Source of the DNA: Pseudomonas frederiksbergensis
GTDB taxonomy: Bacteria > Pseudomonadota > Gammaproteobacteria > Pseudomonadales > Pseudomonadaceae
NCBI RefSeq assembly: GCF_003732275.1
Contig: NZ_MOBM01000012.1
Span: 669,008 to 733,007, forward strand
Length of the DNA: 64,000 bases
Direction: 5' to 3'
The notes beneath the pieces are model-generated. The model was given only the letters and a program-made list of their open reading frames with translations. It was not told the DNA's origin and made no database searches. Below, piece by piece: positions 37,868 through 47,608 of the stretch (position 1 is the stretch's first letter; every line of letters starts with the position of its first letter). Position numbers and translations under genes: made by a program.

Positions 37868-38815
37868 GTGCTTTCAACCCGTCAATTGCGCTACTTCGTG
37901 GAAATCGCCGAGAGTGGCAGCTTCAGCGCTGCAGCCGAACGACTGTTTATTGCTCAATCGGCCTTGAGCCGGCAGATCAAGGACATGGAGACCCGGCTGC
38001 AAACGCCGCTGTTCGAACGCACCGCGCGCCAGCCCCGACTGACAGCGGCGGGTGAAGCCTTTTTGCCTCGGGCGAAAAACCTGCTGAACGAACTGACCAA
38101 GGCCAGTGAGATGGCCACTCAGGTGGGCACCGGTCAACTCGGTGTGTTGCGCCTGAGTCATTCCAGCACCGTGCCCATGAGCGGTCGGCTGCTGCGAGGT
38201 ATCAGTGTCTATCTGCATCGGCACGCCGGTGTGTCCATGGACATCGTCAAGCTGTCCTCCGAGGCGCAACTGGAAGAATTGGCCGAAGGTCGCCTCGATG
38301 TGGGCCTGTTGCGCCTGCCGGTGCTGCGTCAACGTGAAGGAGTGCAGATTGTTCCGCTGTACAGCGAGCGCCTGTTGCTGGCGGTGCCGCCGAATCATCG
38401 GCTGGCTGTGGATAAGTCCGCGCAAGGCATCGATCTGGCGCAATTGAAGAATGAAGCGTTTATTTCCATCCCTCATCCACAGCGTGGCGGCCTGAGCTAT
38501 TTGTCCGCCGAGTTGTGCATGCGCCAGGGATTCTTTCCCCAGGCGGCTCGGGTGGTGTCGCGTAAAACCACGCAACTGCAATTGATCCAGGCCGGGTTCG
38601 GCATCGCACTGTTACCGGAATCGATGCAGGACATCGCGCCGCCGGATATCCACTTTCTGCCCTTGGCCGACCCGGATTGCCACAGCACCGTCGCCCTCTC
38701 CTATCGACAACATCCCACGGCACTGGTCCAACACTTCATCAAAACCTGCACAGATCATTGTGGGAGCGAGCCTGCTCGCGATAGCGGTTCAACATTCAAC
38801 ATCAATGTCGACTGA
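37868..38815 (+). CDS. LysR-family transcriptional regulator with REP-derived tail
   Basis: A 315-residue regulator. The N-terminal HTH (LSTRQLRYFVEIAESGSFSAAAERLFIAQSALSRQIKDME) begins right at the chosen GTG, which has AAAAGG upstream; an ATG at 37835 would add 11 residues. The effector domain (about 90-295) ends at a helix PTALVQHFIKTC. Residues 298-315 (GSEPARDSGSTFNINVD) are encoded by the REPIN that begins at 38760, and the stop codon lies in the REPIN spacer. The original stop was probably lost or displaced. Divergent from the TSUP permease, its likely target. Confidence 0.87.
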   Translation: MLSTRQLRYFVEIAESGSFSAAAERLFIAQSALSRQIKDMETRLQTPLFERTARQPRLTAAGEAFLPRAKNLLNELTKASEMATQVGTGQLGVLRLSHSSTVPMSGRLLRGISVYLHRHAGVSMDIVKLSSEAQLEELAEGRLDVGLLRLPVLRQREGVQIVPLYSERLLLAVPPNHRLAVDKSAQGIDLAQLKNEAFISIPHPQRGGLSYLSAELCMRQGFFPQAARVVSRKTTQLQLIQAGFGIALLPESMQDIAPPDIHFLPLADPDCHSTVALSYRQHPTALVQHFIKTCTDHCGSEPARDSGSTFNINVD

Positions 38816-38847
38816 CACACTGCTATCGCGAGCAGGCTCGCTCCCAC
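38760..38847. repeat. REPIN, family A, overlapping the LysR gene end
   Basis: Inverted REPs 38760-38781 and 38826-38847. The first arm and part of the spacer are translated as the C-terminus of the LysR regulator. Confidence 0.92.
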
Positions 38848-38904
38848 AGGGGATTTTCGCCGGATCATGGAGATTGATCGCCGAATGCCTTTAAACTGCG
38901 CCCC

Positions 38905-40284
38905 ATGATTAAAGATCCCTTTGCAAGACTCGGCCTGGACCGGGAAGTCCTGACTGTCAGCCAGCTCAACGGCCGCGCGCGGGTGTTGCTCGAAGACGTG
39001 TTCAGCAACATCTGGGTCGAAGGCGAAATCTCCAACCTCGCCCGCCCGGCGTCCGGCCATGTGTATTTCACCCTCAAGGACAGCGGCGCCCAGGTGCGTT
39101 GCGCGCTGTTCCGGCAGAATGCCGCTCGGGTTCGCCAGGCGTTGAAGGACGGCTTGGCGGTCAAGGTTCGCGGCAAGGTTTCGCTGTTTGAAGGCCGTGG
39201 CGACTACCAACTGATACTCGACACCGTGGAACCGGCCGGTGACGGCGCCCTGCGTCTGGCCTTCGATGCGTTGAAGGAAAAGCTCAGCGCCGAAGGTCTG
39301 TTCAGCGCCGAGCGCAAAGTGCCGCTGCCGGCGCACCCGCAACGTATCGGCATCATCAGCTCGCCCACCGGCGCAGTGATCCGCGACATCATCAGTGTGT
39401 TCCGCCGCCGCGCGCCGCAGATCCAGCTGACGCTGATCCCCACCGCCGTGCAAGGCCGCGAAGCCAGCGCGCAGATTGTCCGCGCGCTGAAACTGGCGGA
39501 TGCCCGCGGTTTCGACGCGTTGATCCTGGCCCGTGGCGGCGGCTCGCTGGAAGACCTCTGGTGTTTCAACGAAGAAGCCGTGGCCCGCGCCGTGGATGCC
39601 TGCGTGACGCCGATTGTCAGCGCTGTCGGCCACGAAACCGACGTGTCGATCAGTGACTTCGTCGCCGACGTCCGCGCCCCGACACCGTCCGCGGCGGCCG
39701 AACTGCTCGCGCCGGATTCCAGCGATCTGGTGCGGCGCGTCGAAAGTCTGCACCGGCGTCTGGTGATGCGCATCCGCGACCGCTTGATGCGTGACCGGCT
39801 GCGTCTGGAAGGCATGGCCCGGCGCCTGCGTCATCCCGGCGAACGACTGCGTCAGCAAGCACAACGTCTGGATGACCTGGACATGCGCATGCGCCGCGCG
39901 TTCGAACGCAGCCTCAATACTCGTCGCGAACGTTTGATCCGCCTGGAAACCCGCCTCGCCGGGCAACATCCCGGGCGACAACTGGCAATGCTTCGCCAGC
40001 GCCTCGACAGCCTCGCCGAGCGTCTACCCCGGGCCATGCGCGAAGGTCTTAAATCCCGCCGGCTGCAACTGCAAAGTCAGATGCAGACGCTGCACGTGGT
40101 CAGCCCCTTGGCGACCCTCGCGCGTGGCTACAGCATTCTGCTGGACGAGCGCGGCAACGCGATTCGTAGCGCCGCGCAGACCCATACCGGCCAGCGCCTG
40201 AAAGCCAAACTGGGCGAAGGCGAGCTGCAAGTGCGCGTCGAAGACAATCACCTGACGCCTGTCACCCTTTCTTTACTGGATTGA
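38905..40284 (+). CDS. xseA: Exodeoxyribonuclease VII large subunit
   Basis: A 459-residue nuclease subunit that degrades single-stranded DNA with XseB (not in this window). The N-terminal OB-fold has LTVSQLNGRARVLLEDVFSNIWVEGEISNLARPASGHVYFTLKD, and the catalytic core has GIISSPTGAVIRDI, ALILARGGGSLEDLWCFN and VGHETDVSISDFVADVRAPTPSAAAEL. A long coiled-coil region follows (about 280-400), and the end has LARGYSILLDERG. Lengths and motifs match XseA fully. The peptidase gene starts 3 bp after its stop. Confidence 0.97.
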   Translation: MIKDPFARLGLDREVLTVSQLNGRARVLLEDVFSNIWVEGEISNLARPASGHVYFTLKDSGAQVRCALFRQNAARVRQALKDGLAVKVRGKVSLFEGRGDYQLILDTVEPAGDGALRLAFDALKEKLSAEGLFSAERKVPLPAHPQRIGIISSPTGAVIRDIISVFRRRAPQIQLTLIPTAVQGREASAQIVRALKLADARGFDALILARGGGSLEDLWCFNEEAVARAVDACVTPIVSAVGHETDVSISDFVADVRAPTPSAAAELLAPDSSDLVRRVESLHRRLVMRIRDRLMRDRLRLEGMARRLRHPGERLRQQAQRLDDLDMRMRRAFERSLNTRRERLIRLETRLAGQHPGRQLAMLRQRLDSLAERLPRAMREGLKSRRLQLQSQMQTLHVVSPLATLARGYSILLDERGNAIRSAAQTHTGQRLKAKLGEGELQVRVEDNHLTPVTLSLLD

Positions 40285-40287
40285 TCC

Positions 40288-41109
40288 ATGCCGCGTTTTT
40301 TAGCTCCGCTGCTGTTGCTGTGCCTGACCTTCAACGCCCACGCCGACAGTTACATCACCCGCCTGTTGAACAAACCGGTGCCGGGTGGCGTGGCGGTGGT
40401 GGATCTGGGCAGCTCCGCCCAGGCACCAAAAGCCAGCTATCAAGGGAGACCGGTATTGGTGGTCAAGGAACAGAACAACTGGCTGGCCATTGTCGGCGTG
40501 CCGCTGACTGTCAAACCGGGCAGCCAGTCGCTTAGCAGTGGTGGTCGCAACCTGAGCTTCACCGTCGGCGGCAAGAAATACCCGGAACAGCACATCACTC
40601 TGAAAAATACTCAGCAGGTCAATCCGAACCCGGAGAATCTCAAGCGCATCGAGGGTGAGCTGGCTGAGCAGATCCAGGCCTACCGCAGCTTCAGCCCGAA
40701 TACCCCGAGCAATCTGCTGCTGGATAAACCGGTCAATGGGCCACTGTCGAGCAAGTTTGGCGTGCGCCGCTTTTTCAATGGCGAAGAACGCAATCCCCAC
40801 GCGGGCCTCGACTTCGCGGTGCCCGCCGGCACGCCGATCAAAACCCCGGCCGCCGGCAAGGTGATCCTGATCGGCAACTACTTCTTCAACGGCAATACGG
40901 TGTTCGTCGACCACGGCCAGGGCTTTATCAGCATGTTCTGCCACATGTCGAAGATCGACGTGAAGGTTGGGCAGCAATTGGCCCGCGGTGGCGTGGTCGG
41001 CAAAGTCGGCTCCACGGGGCGCGCGACCGGGCCGCATATGCACTGGAACATCAGCCTGAATGATGCGCGGGTGGATCCGGCGATTTTTATTGGGGCGTTT
41101 CAGCCTTAA
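40288..41109 (+). CDS. Periplasmic M23 (LytM-type) peptidase
   Basis: A 273-residue exported protein: signal peptide MPRFLAPLLLLCLTFNAHA, an N-terminal beta domain (GVAVVDLGSSAQAPKASYQGRPV) like that of Pseudomonas PA3787-type endopeptidases, and a C-terminal LytM domain. Zinc ligands are visible as NPHAGLDF (His, Asp), FCHMS and GPHMHWNI (HxH). All catalytic residues are present, so it should cleave peptidoglycan cross-links. It follows xseA by 3 bp and is probably co-transcribed. Confidence 0.9.
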   Translation: MPRFLAPLLLLCLTFNAHADSYITRLLNKPVPGGVAVVDLGSSAQAPKASYQGRPVLVVKEQNNWLAIVGVPLTVKPGSQSLSSGGRNLSFTVGGKKYPEQHITLKNTQQVNPNPENLKRIEGELAEQIQAYRSFSPNTPSNLLLDKPVNGPLSSKFGVRRFFNGEERNPHAGLDFAVPAGTPIKTPAAGKVILIGNYFFNGNTVFVDHGQGFISMFCHMSKIDVKVGQQLARGGVVGKVGSTGRATGPHMHWNISLNDARVDPAIFIGAFQP

Positions 41110-41134
41110 ATGGTTGTTGAGGCTGATGGCCTCA

Positions 41135-41224
41135 TCGCGAGCAGGCTCGCTCCCACAGTGGATTTCGTCGTACACAATATCTGTGTCTCATGAAGATCAA
41201 ATGTGGGAGCGAGCCTGCTCGCGA
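41135..41224. repeat. REPIN, family A
   Basis: Inverted REPs 41135-41156 and 41203-41224. The spacer (GTGGATTT...GTACACAATATCTGTGT) is close to that of the REPIN at 43768-43857. Confidence 0.92.
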
Positions 41225-41245
41225 AGGCGGCCTCATTGGCACCGC

Positions 41246-41602
41246 TTATTCCGCCTCAAGGTCCTCAATCCCGTGGACCTCCCTGTGCGCCAGACGCTCT
41301 TTGATCCAGGCCTGGGTTTCCTCCGAGAAACCAGCCAATTCTTCAGATGTAATCAGCTCATGAGTACACAGCCCCAGCAGGTGAGCAGGCGCCTCATTGC
41401 GTGAGTGACTGAAAACGCCAAACGCCCAATACAGCTCCTGCTGACCGGCCTTCAGCCTTTCTTCACTGGCTTCAATACGTTCATAAGGCGCCAGGCTTTT
41501 ATCCAGCACCGTACGCTCGACCTCCTCCATGATCCGGATACACATCCGCTCATGGGCTACCGGACGCAGTGCGCTATAGAGCTTCCAATCCGACTCGTTC
41601 AT
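41246..41602 (-). CDS. Conserved hypothetical protein, helical
   Basis: A 118-residue, acidic, mainly helical protein (MNESDWKLYSALRPVAHERMCIRIMEEVE...). It has no signal peptide, membrane span or recognised motif. AGGAG lies six bases before the ATG at 41602, supporting a real gene and this start. It is isolated: convergent with the M23 gene across a REPIN and divergent from leuA. No function can be assigned. Confidence 0.65.
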   Translation of the reverse strand: MNESDWKLYSALRPVAHERMCIRIMEEVERTVLDKSLAPYERIEASEERLKAGQQELYWAFGVFSHSRNEAPAHLLGLCTHELITSEELAGFSEETQAWIKERLAHREVHGIEDLEAE

Positions 41603-41830
41603 CGCCAACTCCTGCTTGCTGGTCGCCTGGTTGAGGCTTTAAGAATAGCTGCGTCGACCGAACTGCAATCGCCAACCTTCAATTGCGCATCGCTCAAACC
41701 TCGCGCAAACATCAATACAATCTCTGCCATTCACCGCAACAAAATCTCAATAATCTCGACTTTTCGAGTATTCCTCTCAATTTTTTTCGACTGCTTGCCA
41801 TCCTTCCCCCCCGCGGTTAGGGTTGAAGGC

Positions 41831-41908
41831 ATGAAAACCTCTCACACCCTCATTCAGCTTCGCCAGCACCGCAGCCTGTGCCTCGTCAGCGCACGACTGC
41901 CAGGCTGA
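41831..41908 (+). CDS. leuA leader peptide (25 residues)
   Basis: A short open frame, MKTSHTLIQLRQHRSLCLVSARLPG, begins 168 bp before leuA with GGTTGAAGG upstream. Five of 25 codons are Leu (CTC, CTT, CTG, CTC, CTG). Its 3' half overlaps the first strand of a hairpin. Both are signs of a leader peptide that lets ribosome stalling at low leucine control transcription into leuA. The remaining part of the 390-bp gap upstream (41610-41830) contains an AT-rich promoter-like stretch and no other gene. Confidence 0.65.
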   Translation: MKTSHTLIQLRQHRSLCLVSARLPG

Positions 41909-41978
41909 ATTGCGGTGCCTCGTCTTACGCTTTACCCCCAGAACATTTGATCCACCGGCAGGCCGCCTTTTTTCGGCC
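41866..41978 (+). promoter_or_regulatory. Probable leuA attenuator structure
   Basis: GCACCGCA (41866-41873) pairs with TGCGGTGC (41911-41918), and AGCCTG (41873-41878) with CAGGCT (41901-41906), making one hairpin over the second half of the leader peptide and its stop. Downstream GGCCG (41961-41965) and CGGCC (41974-41978) flank a run of six T (41968-41973). The second element is weak as a terminator, so the mechanism is uncertain. Confidence 0.5.
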
Positions 41979-41998
41979 CACACAATAAGGATTTCCCG

Positions 41999-43678
41999 AT
42001 GAGCATGCTCAAAGACCCGTCTTCGAAATACCGCGCGTTCCCGACCATCGACATCCCGGACCGCACCTGGCCATCGAAGACCATCACCGCAGCGCCAATC
42101 TGGTGCAGCTCGGACCTTCGTGACGGCAACCAGTCGCTGATCGAGCCCATGGACGCGGTCAAGAAGCTGCGTTTCTGGAAAACCCTGGTGCAAGTCGGCG
42201 TGAAAGAAATCGAAGCCTCGTTCCCGGCCGCTTCGCAGACCGACTTCGACTTCGTGCGTACGCTGATCGAAGACGGCCACATCCCGGACGACACCACCAT
42301 TCAGGTGCTGACCCAGGGCCGTGAAGACTTGATCGCACGTACCTTCGAATCCCTGCGCGGTGCCAAGAAAGCCATCGTTCACCTGTACAACGCGACCTCC
42401 CCTTCCTTCCGCCGCATTGTCTTCAATCAGGACAAGGACGGGATCAAGGCCATCGCCGTGAACGCTGCCAAGCTGTTCGTCAAATACGCCGCCCAGCAGC
42501 CGGAAACCGAGTGGACCTTCGAGTACTCGCCAGAAACCTTCAGCGCCACCGAACTGGAATTCGCCAAGGAAGTCTGCGACGCGGTAATTGAAGTGTGGAA
42601 CCCGACGCCTGAGCACAAGGTGATCCTCAACCTGCCTGCCACCGTCGAATGCGCCACCCCGAACATCTATGCCGACCAGATCGAATGGTTCGGCCGCCAC
42701 ATCAACCGTCGTGACAGCGTGATCATCAGCCTGCACACCCACAACGACCGTGGCACTGGCGTAGCCGCCACCGAGCTGGGCCTGATGGCTGGCGCCGACC
42801 GTGTCGAAGGCTGCCTGTTCGGCAACGGCGAGCGTACCGGTAACGTCGACCTGGTGACCGTGGCATTGAACCTCTACACCCAGGGCATCCACCCTGAACT
42901 GGACTTTTCCGACATCGACGGCGTGCGCAAAGTCGTCGAAGAATGCAACCAGATCCAGGTGCATCCACGTCACCCGTATGTCGGCGACCTGGTTCACACC
43001 GCGTTCTCCGGCTCGCACCAGGATGCGATCCGCAAAGGCTTCGCCCAGCAGAAACCGGACGCCCTGTGGGAAGTGCCGTACTTGCCGATCGACCCGGCCG
43101 ACATTGGCCGCAGCTACGAGGCGGTGATTCGCGTCAACAGTCAGTCGGGCAAGGGCGGTATCGCTTACCTGCTGGAACAGGAATACGGCATCAGCTTGCC
43201 ACGCCGCATGCAGATCGAGTTCAGCCAGGTCGTGCAACGTGAAACCGATCGTCTGGGCCTGGAGATGACGGCTCAGCAGATTCACGCATTGCTGCACAGC
43301 GAGTACTTGCAGGCCAACACCCCATACGCGCTGGTCAGCCATCGCTTGCAGGAAGAAAACGGTCACAGCGCCGTCGAAGTGGAAGTATCCAGCAAAGGTC
43401 AGGGCGAAACCAACCTGCACTGGCGTGGCAAGGGCAACGGCGCGCTGGAAGCACTGGTAGCCGGCCTGCCGATTCCGGTGGAAATCATGGACTACAACGA
43501 ACACGCCATCGGTGCGGGCACCAATGCCAAGGCTGCGGCCTACATTGAACTGCGCGTAAACGGTGAGCGTGCGGTGCATGGCGTCGGTATCGATGAAAAC
43601 ATCACCACTGCCAGCTTCAAGGCTCTGTTCAGTGCGCTGAACCGTTCCCTGAGCCAGCCGGAAGCGAAAGCGGCGTAA
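41999..43678 (+). CDS. leuA: 2-isopropylmalate synthase
   Basis: A 559-residue enzyme catalysing the first committed step of leucine synthesis. The catalytic barrel starts with [18 protein letters not shown] and has the conserved [40 protein letters not shown]. The C-terminal regulatory domain (about 430-559) binds leucine. The length and N-terminus ([27 protein letters not shown]) match the longer LeuA type of Pseudomonas and actinobacteria. Preceded by a leader peptide and followed by a strong terminator. Confidence 0.96.
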   Translation: MSMLKDPSSKYRAFPTIDIPDRTWPSKTITAAPIWCSSDLRDGNQSLIEPMDAVKKLRFWKTLVQVGVKEIEASFPAASQTDFDFVRTLIEDGHIPDDTTIQVLTQGREDLIARTFESLRGAKKAIVHLYNATSPSFRRIVFNQDKDGIKAIAVNAAKLFVKYAAQQPETEWTFEYSPETFSATELEFAKEVCDAVIEVWNPTPEHKVILNLPATVECATPNIYADQIEWFGRHINRRDSVIISLHTHNDRGTGVAATELGLMAGADRVEGCLFGNGERTGNVDLVTVALNLYTQGIHPELDFSDIDGVRKVVEECNQIQVHPRHPYVGDLVHTAFSGSHQDAIRKGFAQQKPDALWEVPYLPIDPADIGRSYEAVIRVNSQSGKGGIAYLLEQEYGISLPRRMQIEFSQVVQRETDRLGLEMTAQQIHALLHSEYLQANTPYALVSHRLQEENGHSAVEVEVSSKGQGETNLHWRGKGNGALEALVAGLPIPVEIMDYNEHAIGAGTNAKAAAYIELRVNGERAVHGVGIDENITTASFKALFSALNRSLSQPEAKAA

Positions 43679-43695
43679 GTCTGCGCTGCAATGCA

Positions 43696-43732
43696 AAAGG
43701 CCCCGGGGTGTGAACCTCGGGGCCTTTTTGTT
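43696..43732 (+). terminator. Rho-independent terminator of leuA
   Basis: AAAAGGCCCCGGGG and CCTCGGGGCCTTTTT form a GC-rich stem about 20 bp after the leuA stop, with T-run on the plus strand (A-run on the other side may serve the minus strand). Confidence 0.9.
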
Positions 43733-43767
43733 TGCTTGGGATTTTTGTGTTGCCTGTTCTGGCCTCT

Positions 43768-43857
43768 TCGCGAGCAAGCCCGCTCCCACAGTGGATTTTT
43801 AGTGTACACAAAATCTGTGTTCACACCGATCAAGTGTGGGAGCGGGCTTGCTCGCGA
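43768..43857. repeat. REPIN, family A
   Basis: Inverted REPs 43768-43789 and 43836-43857 (GGGCTTGCTCGCGA variant) between convergent leuA and the amidase gene. Confidence 0.92.
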
Positions 43858-43883
43858 AGACGGGCGGTCAGGCAGCGAAAATC

Positions 43884-44675
43884 TCAGGTGAACTCGAAGG
43901 TATCCGCATCCAGATTCGCCGGAAACCGTGCGCGATAAGCCGCCAGCTCCGCCGCGTCCAGGACAACCTTGAAGACCCCATCGGCATCGCCTGCGCTGAG
44001 CAACGTCTCACCCTGAAAATCCAGCACCTGACTGTCACCGGTATACGCAAAGCCTTTGCCATCGGTACCGATGCGATTCACCGCCGCCACATAGCAGAGG
44101 TTTTCAATCGCCCGTGCCGGTAGCAAACGATTCCAGTGCTGGCGCCGGGCGCCCGGCCAATTGGCGGTGTATAGCAACAAGTCGGTGTCTTGAGGGTCGC
44201 GGCTCCAGACCGGGAAACGCAGGTCGTAGCAAATCAGCGGCCGTACTCGCCAACCCTTCAATTCGAACTGCACCTGACGCTCGCCCGGGGTGAAATGGTT
44301 GTGCTCGCCCGCCATGCGGAACAGATGACGCTTGTCGTAGTGCCACACCTCCCCATCCGGCCGCGCCCACAACAGACGATTGCGATGGCTGCCATCAGGC
44401 ACCTGGACAATGATGCTGCCGGTGATCACCGCGTCCAGTTCCGCCGCCTGAACCCGCAGCCATTTACTGGTGGGGCCATTTTCCGGCTCGGCGAGGGTTT
44501 CCGACTCCATGGAGAAACCGGTGGTGAACATCTCCGGCAGGATGATCAGGTCCGCGCCGCGAGCCTGTTCCAGCAAGGGTTCGAAATGCTGCAGATTGGC
44601 CTGGCGATCATGCCAGGCCAGGGTGGTCTGGATCAGCGCGACATTCAGATTGGGCAGAGCACTCAGATCACGCAT
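43884..44675 (-). CDS. Nitrilase-family omega-amidase (YafV-like)
   Basis: A 263-residue C-N hydrolase. The catalytic triad is visible: Glu in LIILPEMFTTGFS, Lys in YDKRHLFRMAGE and Cys in LICYDLRFPVWSR. This spacing and the MFTTGFSM motif fit the YafV/Nit2 omega-amidases that hydrolyse 2-oxoglutaramate and 2-oxosuccinamate. Its start lies inside the end of the upstream aminotransferase gene (13-bp overlap). Such aminotransferases use glutamine or methionine and form alpha-keto amides, so the pair makes a functional unit. Confidence 0.88.
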   Translation of the reverse strand: MRDLSALPNLNVALIQTTLAWHDRQANLQHFEPLLEQARGADLIILPEMFTTGFSMESETLAEPENGPTSKWLRVQAAELDAVITGSIIVQVPDGSHRNRLLWARPDGEVWHYDKRHLFRMAGEHNHFTPGERQVQFELKGWRVRPLICYDLRFPVWSRDPQDTDLLLYTANWPGARRQHWNRLLPARAIENLCYVAAVNRIGTDGKGFAYTGDSQVLDFQGETLLSAGDADGVFKVVLDAAELAAYRARFPANLDADTFEFT

Positions 44676-45811
44676 AGTTTTGCCGCTGCTTCGCGCAGGG
44701 TCTCCTCGCGTTTGGCAAAGCACAGACGCACCAGGCGCTGGCCTTCAGGTGGCGTCTGGTAGAACACCGAGATCGGGATGCTCGCCACGCCATGTTCGCG
44801 GGTCATCCACAGCGCCATCTCGACGTCATTGAGGTCCGGGCGAATATGCGAGTAATCGACCAACTGGAAGTAAGTACCGGCCACGCGGGTGAAACTGAAG
44901 CGTGACGGCGTCAGCAGATCGCAGAACAGATCGCGCTTGGCCTGATAGAAGTCCGGCAATTCTTCGACGTGTTCCGGGTGCTCGGCCATGTAATCGGCCA
45001 ACGCGTATTGCAACGGCGTCACGCCGCAGAAACTGACGTATTGGTGAACCTTGCGCAGCTCCGCTGTCAGGGCCGGTGGTGCGACCACGTAGCCGGTTTT
45101 CCAACCAGTGACGTGGTAGGTCTTGCCGAACGAACTGACCACAAATGCGCGTTGATAGAGCTCTTCGTGAGCCAATACGCTGACGTGAGGCACGCCGTCG
45201 AACACCAGGTGTTCGTAGACTTCGTCACTGATCACATAGATATCGCGGTCGCGGATCAACGCCGCCAGTTGATCCAGCTCGGCACGGCTGATCAGTGCGC
45301 CGCTGGGGTTGTGCGGGGTGTTAAGAATGATCATCCGCGTACGCGGGCTTAGCGCATTGGCAAGCTTCTGGAAGTCGATGCTGAAATCGTTGAGGCCCAG
45401 TTGCACATGCACGCAACGGCCACCGGCCAGCTCAACCGAAGGTTCATAACTGTCGTAGGCCGGATCAAACACGATGACTTCGTCACCGCTGTGGATCACC
45501 GCTTGAATGGCGCAGAAGATCGCCTGAGTCGCGCCGGGGGTGACCGTCACTTCACTGTCGGCATCGACATGGGTGCCGTAACTGCGAGCAATCTTCGCCG
45601 CAATCTGCTGACGCAACACCGGCAAGCCAGTCATCGGCGAATACTGGTTGTGGCCACTGGCGATATGCCGACCGACCGCATCGCGCAGGGCCTGCGGGCC
45701 ATCGAAATCGGGAAAACCCTGAGACAGATTGATCGCCCCGGCTTGCGCCGCGAGCTGAGACATCTGCGTGAAGATAGTGATGCCGACATTCGGCAGCTTA
45801 CTGGTGATCAT
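44663..45811 (-). CDS. PLP-dependent methionine/glutamine aminotransferase (YbdL-like)
   Basis: A 382-residue fold-type I aminotransferase. It has INLSQGFPDFDGP at the N-terminus, NTPHNPSGA, SDEVYEHLVFDG and the PLP-lysine segment SSFGKTYHVTGWKTGYV, then GVTPLQYALADYM and LRLCFAK-like VRLCFAKREETL. These match YbdL/methionine aminotransferases, which act in methionine salvage with glutamine as amino donor. The gene overlaps the omega-amidase gene by 13 bp. Confidence 0.9.
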   Translation of the reverse strand: MITSKLPNVGITIFTQMSQLAAQAGAINLSQGFPDFDGPQALRDAVGRHIASGHNQYSPMTGLPVLRQQIAAKIARSYGTHVDADSEVTVTPGATQAIFCAIQAVIHSGDEVIVFDPAYDSYEPSVELAGGRCVHVQLGLNDFSIDFQKLANALSPRTRMIILNTPHNPSGALISRAELDQLAALIRDRDIYVISDEVYEHLVFDGVPHVSVLAHEELYQRAFVVSSFGKTYHVTGWKTGYVVAPPALTAELRKVHQYVSFCGVTPLQYALADYMAEHPEHVEELPDFYQAKRDLFCDLLTPSRFSFTRVAGTYFQLVDYSHIRPDLNDVEMALWMTREHGVASIPISVFYQTPPEGQRLVRLCFAKREETLREAAAKLCVI

Positions 45812-45885
45812 CGGTGATTCCCTGCTCTACACCCAGCTCTAACGACGGCATGGGAGAGCTCGAGAATAGCCCAAACGGCGCCCAT

Positions 45886-45912
45886 AAAAAAAGGGCGCCC
45901 ATTGGCACCCTT
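45886..45912 (-). terminator. Rho-independent terminator on the minus strand downstream of der
   Basis: Read on the minus strand, GGGTGCC pairs with GGCGCCC (one G-U) and is followed by seven T (positions 45892-45886). It lies past the REPIN at the end of the yfgM-bamB-der group. Confidence 0.8.
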
Positions 45913-45938
45913 CTTCTAAAACATTCACCGCAATACCT

Positions 45939-46069
45939 GTGGCGAGGGAGCTTGCTCCCGCTGGACCGCGAAGCGGTCCCAATCTCTGCAACCGAAGTCG
46001 TTCAGGCAGAACGCATCGACTGATTTGCGACTGCTGCGCAGCCGAGCGGGAGCAAGCTCCCTCGCCACA
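45939..46069. repeat. REPIN, family C
   Basis: GTGGCGAGGGAGCTTGCTCCCGC starts at 45939 and its inverted copy ends at 46069. Both carry a side hairpin (GACCGCGAAGCGGTC and CTGCTGCGCAGC). The same family forms the array at 20881-21305. Confidence 0.9.
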
Positions 46070-46103
46070 TCAAGCCCCTCACAAAAAAGAGTGAGGTAGT
46101 GAA

Positions 46104-47573
46104 TCAGCGCTTGTCGCGGCGCTTCTTGTCGGCTTTCTTGTGGTGAGTCATCAAACGACGCTTCTTGTTGACCTGACGGTCGGTGAGCGTGTTCTTGTTG
46201 CCTTCGTACGGGTTCTCGCCGCCCTTGAACTCGATACGGATCGGCGTACCGACCAGTTTGAGCACGCGACGGTAGGTGTTTTCCAGGTAACGGACGTAAG
46301 ACTTCGGCACCTTCTCGATCTGGTTACCGTGAATCACGATGATCGGCGGGTTTGCACCACCCAAGTGGGCATAGCGCAGCTTGATCCGGCGGTTGTTGAC
46401 CATCGGTGGCGCGTGCTCGCCAACTGCATCTTCCAGAATCTGGGTCAGGCGGTTGGTCGGCCAGCGGGTGACCGCGGACTTGAACGAGTTCTGTACCGAC
46501 GCGTAGAGATTGCCTACGCCAGTGCCGTGCAGGGCCGAGATGAAGTGGATGTCGGCGAAGTCGACGAAGAACAGTCGACGTTGCAGCTCGACCTTCACGA
46601 AGTCGCGCTCGCTCGGCGTCATGCCGTCCCACTTGTTGATCGCGATGACCAACGCACGACCTGCTTCAAGGGCAAAGCCCAGCAGGTTGAGGTCGTGGTC
46701 CACCACGCCTTCGCGGGCGTCCATCACGAAGATCACCACGTTGGCGTCTTTGATCGCTTGCAGGGTCTTGACCACGGAGAACTTTTCGACTTCTTCGTGG
46801 ATCTTGCCGCGCTTGCGCACACCGGCAGTGTCGATCAGCGTGTACTTCTCGTCGTTACGCTCGAACGGGATGTAGATGCTGTCGCGGGTGGTGCCGGGCT
46901 GGTCATAAACGATGACCCGGTCTTCACCGAGCATGCGATTGACCAGAGTCGACTTGCCGACGTTCGGGCGGCCGATGATGGCGATCTTGATACCGTCTTT
47001 TTCGCTTGGGCCAGGAATGCGCTTGGCTTCCTCACCTTCGGCAACGATCTCTTCTTCGCCTTCTTCCGGTTCTTCCTCGTCTTTCGGGAAGTCGCTCAGG
47101 GCGATTTCCAGCATCTGGGTGATGCCTCGACCATGAGCACCGGCGATCGGGATCGCGTGGCCCATGCCCAACGGAGCGAATTCGGCGCGGGCCATTTCAG
47201 GGTCGATGTTGTCGACCTTGTTGGCAACCACGTAAGAACGCTTGTTACGTTTGCGCAAATGCTCGGCGATCATCTGGTCGGCGGCGGTGAAACCGGCCTT
47301 GGCATCTACCAGGAATAGAACGACATCCGCTTCTTCAATGGCCAGCAGCGACTGCTCGGCCATTTTTTCGTCCATACCGTGCTCGTCACCGGAGATACCG
47401 CCGGTGTCGACCAGAATGTAGGAACGCCCTTGCCACTTGGCCTCACCGTACTGGCGATCACGGGTCAGACCGGACAAGTCGCCGACGATGGCGTCGCGAG
47501 TCCTGGTCAGGCGGTTGAACAAGGTGGACTTGCCGACGTTCGGTCGGCCCACCAGGGCGATTACGGGAACCAT
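46104..47573 (-). CDS. der: Ribosome-assembly GTPase Der (EngA)
   Basis: A 489-residue protein with two tandem GTPase domains, each with its own P-loop: [17 protein letters not shown] near residue 10 and [18 protein letters not shown] near 200. Both have the following G3 motif (DTGG, DTAGV) and NKVD/NKWD. A C-terminal KH-like domain (about 370-460) and a basic tail ([20 protein letters not shown]) bind 50S precursors. It matures the large ribosomal subunit. ATG at 47573 gives [12 protein letters not shown]. Confidence 0.97.
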   Translation of the reverse strand: MVPVIALVGRPNVGKSTLFNRLTRTRDAIVGDLSGLTRDRQYGEAKWQGRSYILVDTGGISGDEHGMDEKMAEQSLLAIEEADVVLFLVDAKAGFTAADQMIAEHLRKRNKRSYVVANKVDNIDPEMARAEFAPLGMGHAIPIAGAHGRGITQMLEIALSDFPKDEEEPEEGEEEIVAEGEEAKRIPGPSEKDGIKIAIIGRPNVGKSTLVNRMLGEDRVIVYDQPGTTRDSIYIPFERNDEKYTLIDTAGVRKRGKIHEEVEKFSVVKTLQAIKDANVVIFVMDAREGVVDHDLNLLGFALEAGRALVIAINKWDGMTPSERDFVKVELQRRLFFVDFADIHFISALHGTGVGNLYASVQNSFKSAVTRWPTNRLTQILEDAVGEHAPPMVNNRRIKLRYAHLGGANPPIIVIHGNQIEKVPKSYVRYLENTYRRVLKLVGTPIRIEFKGGENPYEGNKNTLTDRQVNKKRRLMTHHKKADKKRRDKR

Positions 47574-47608
47574 GCGGCTCTCCACTTCGTTATTTCAGAA
47601 AATACAAA

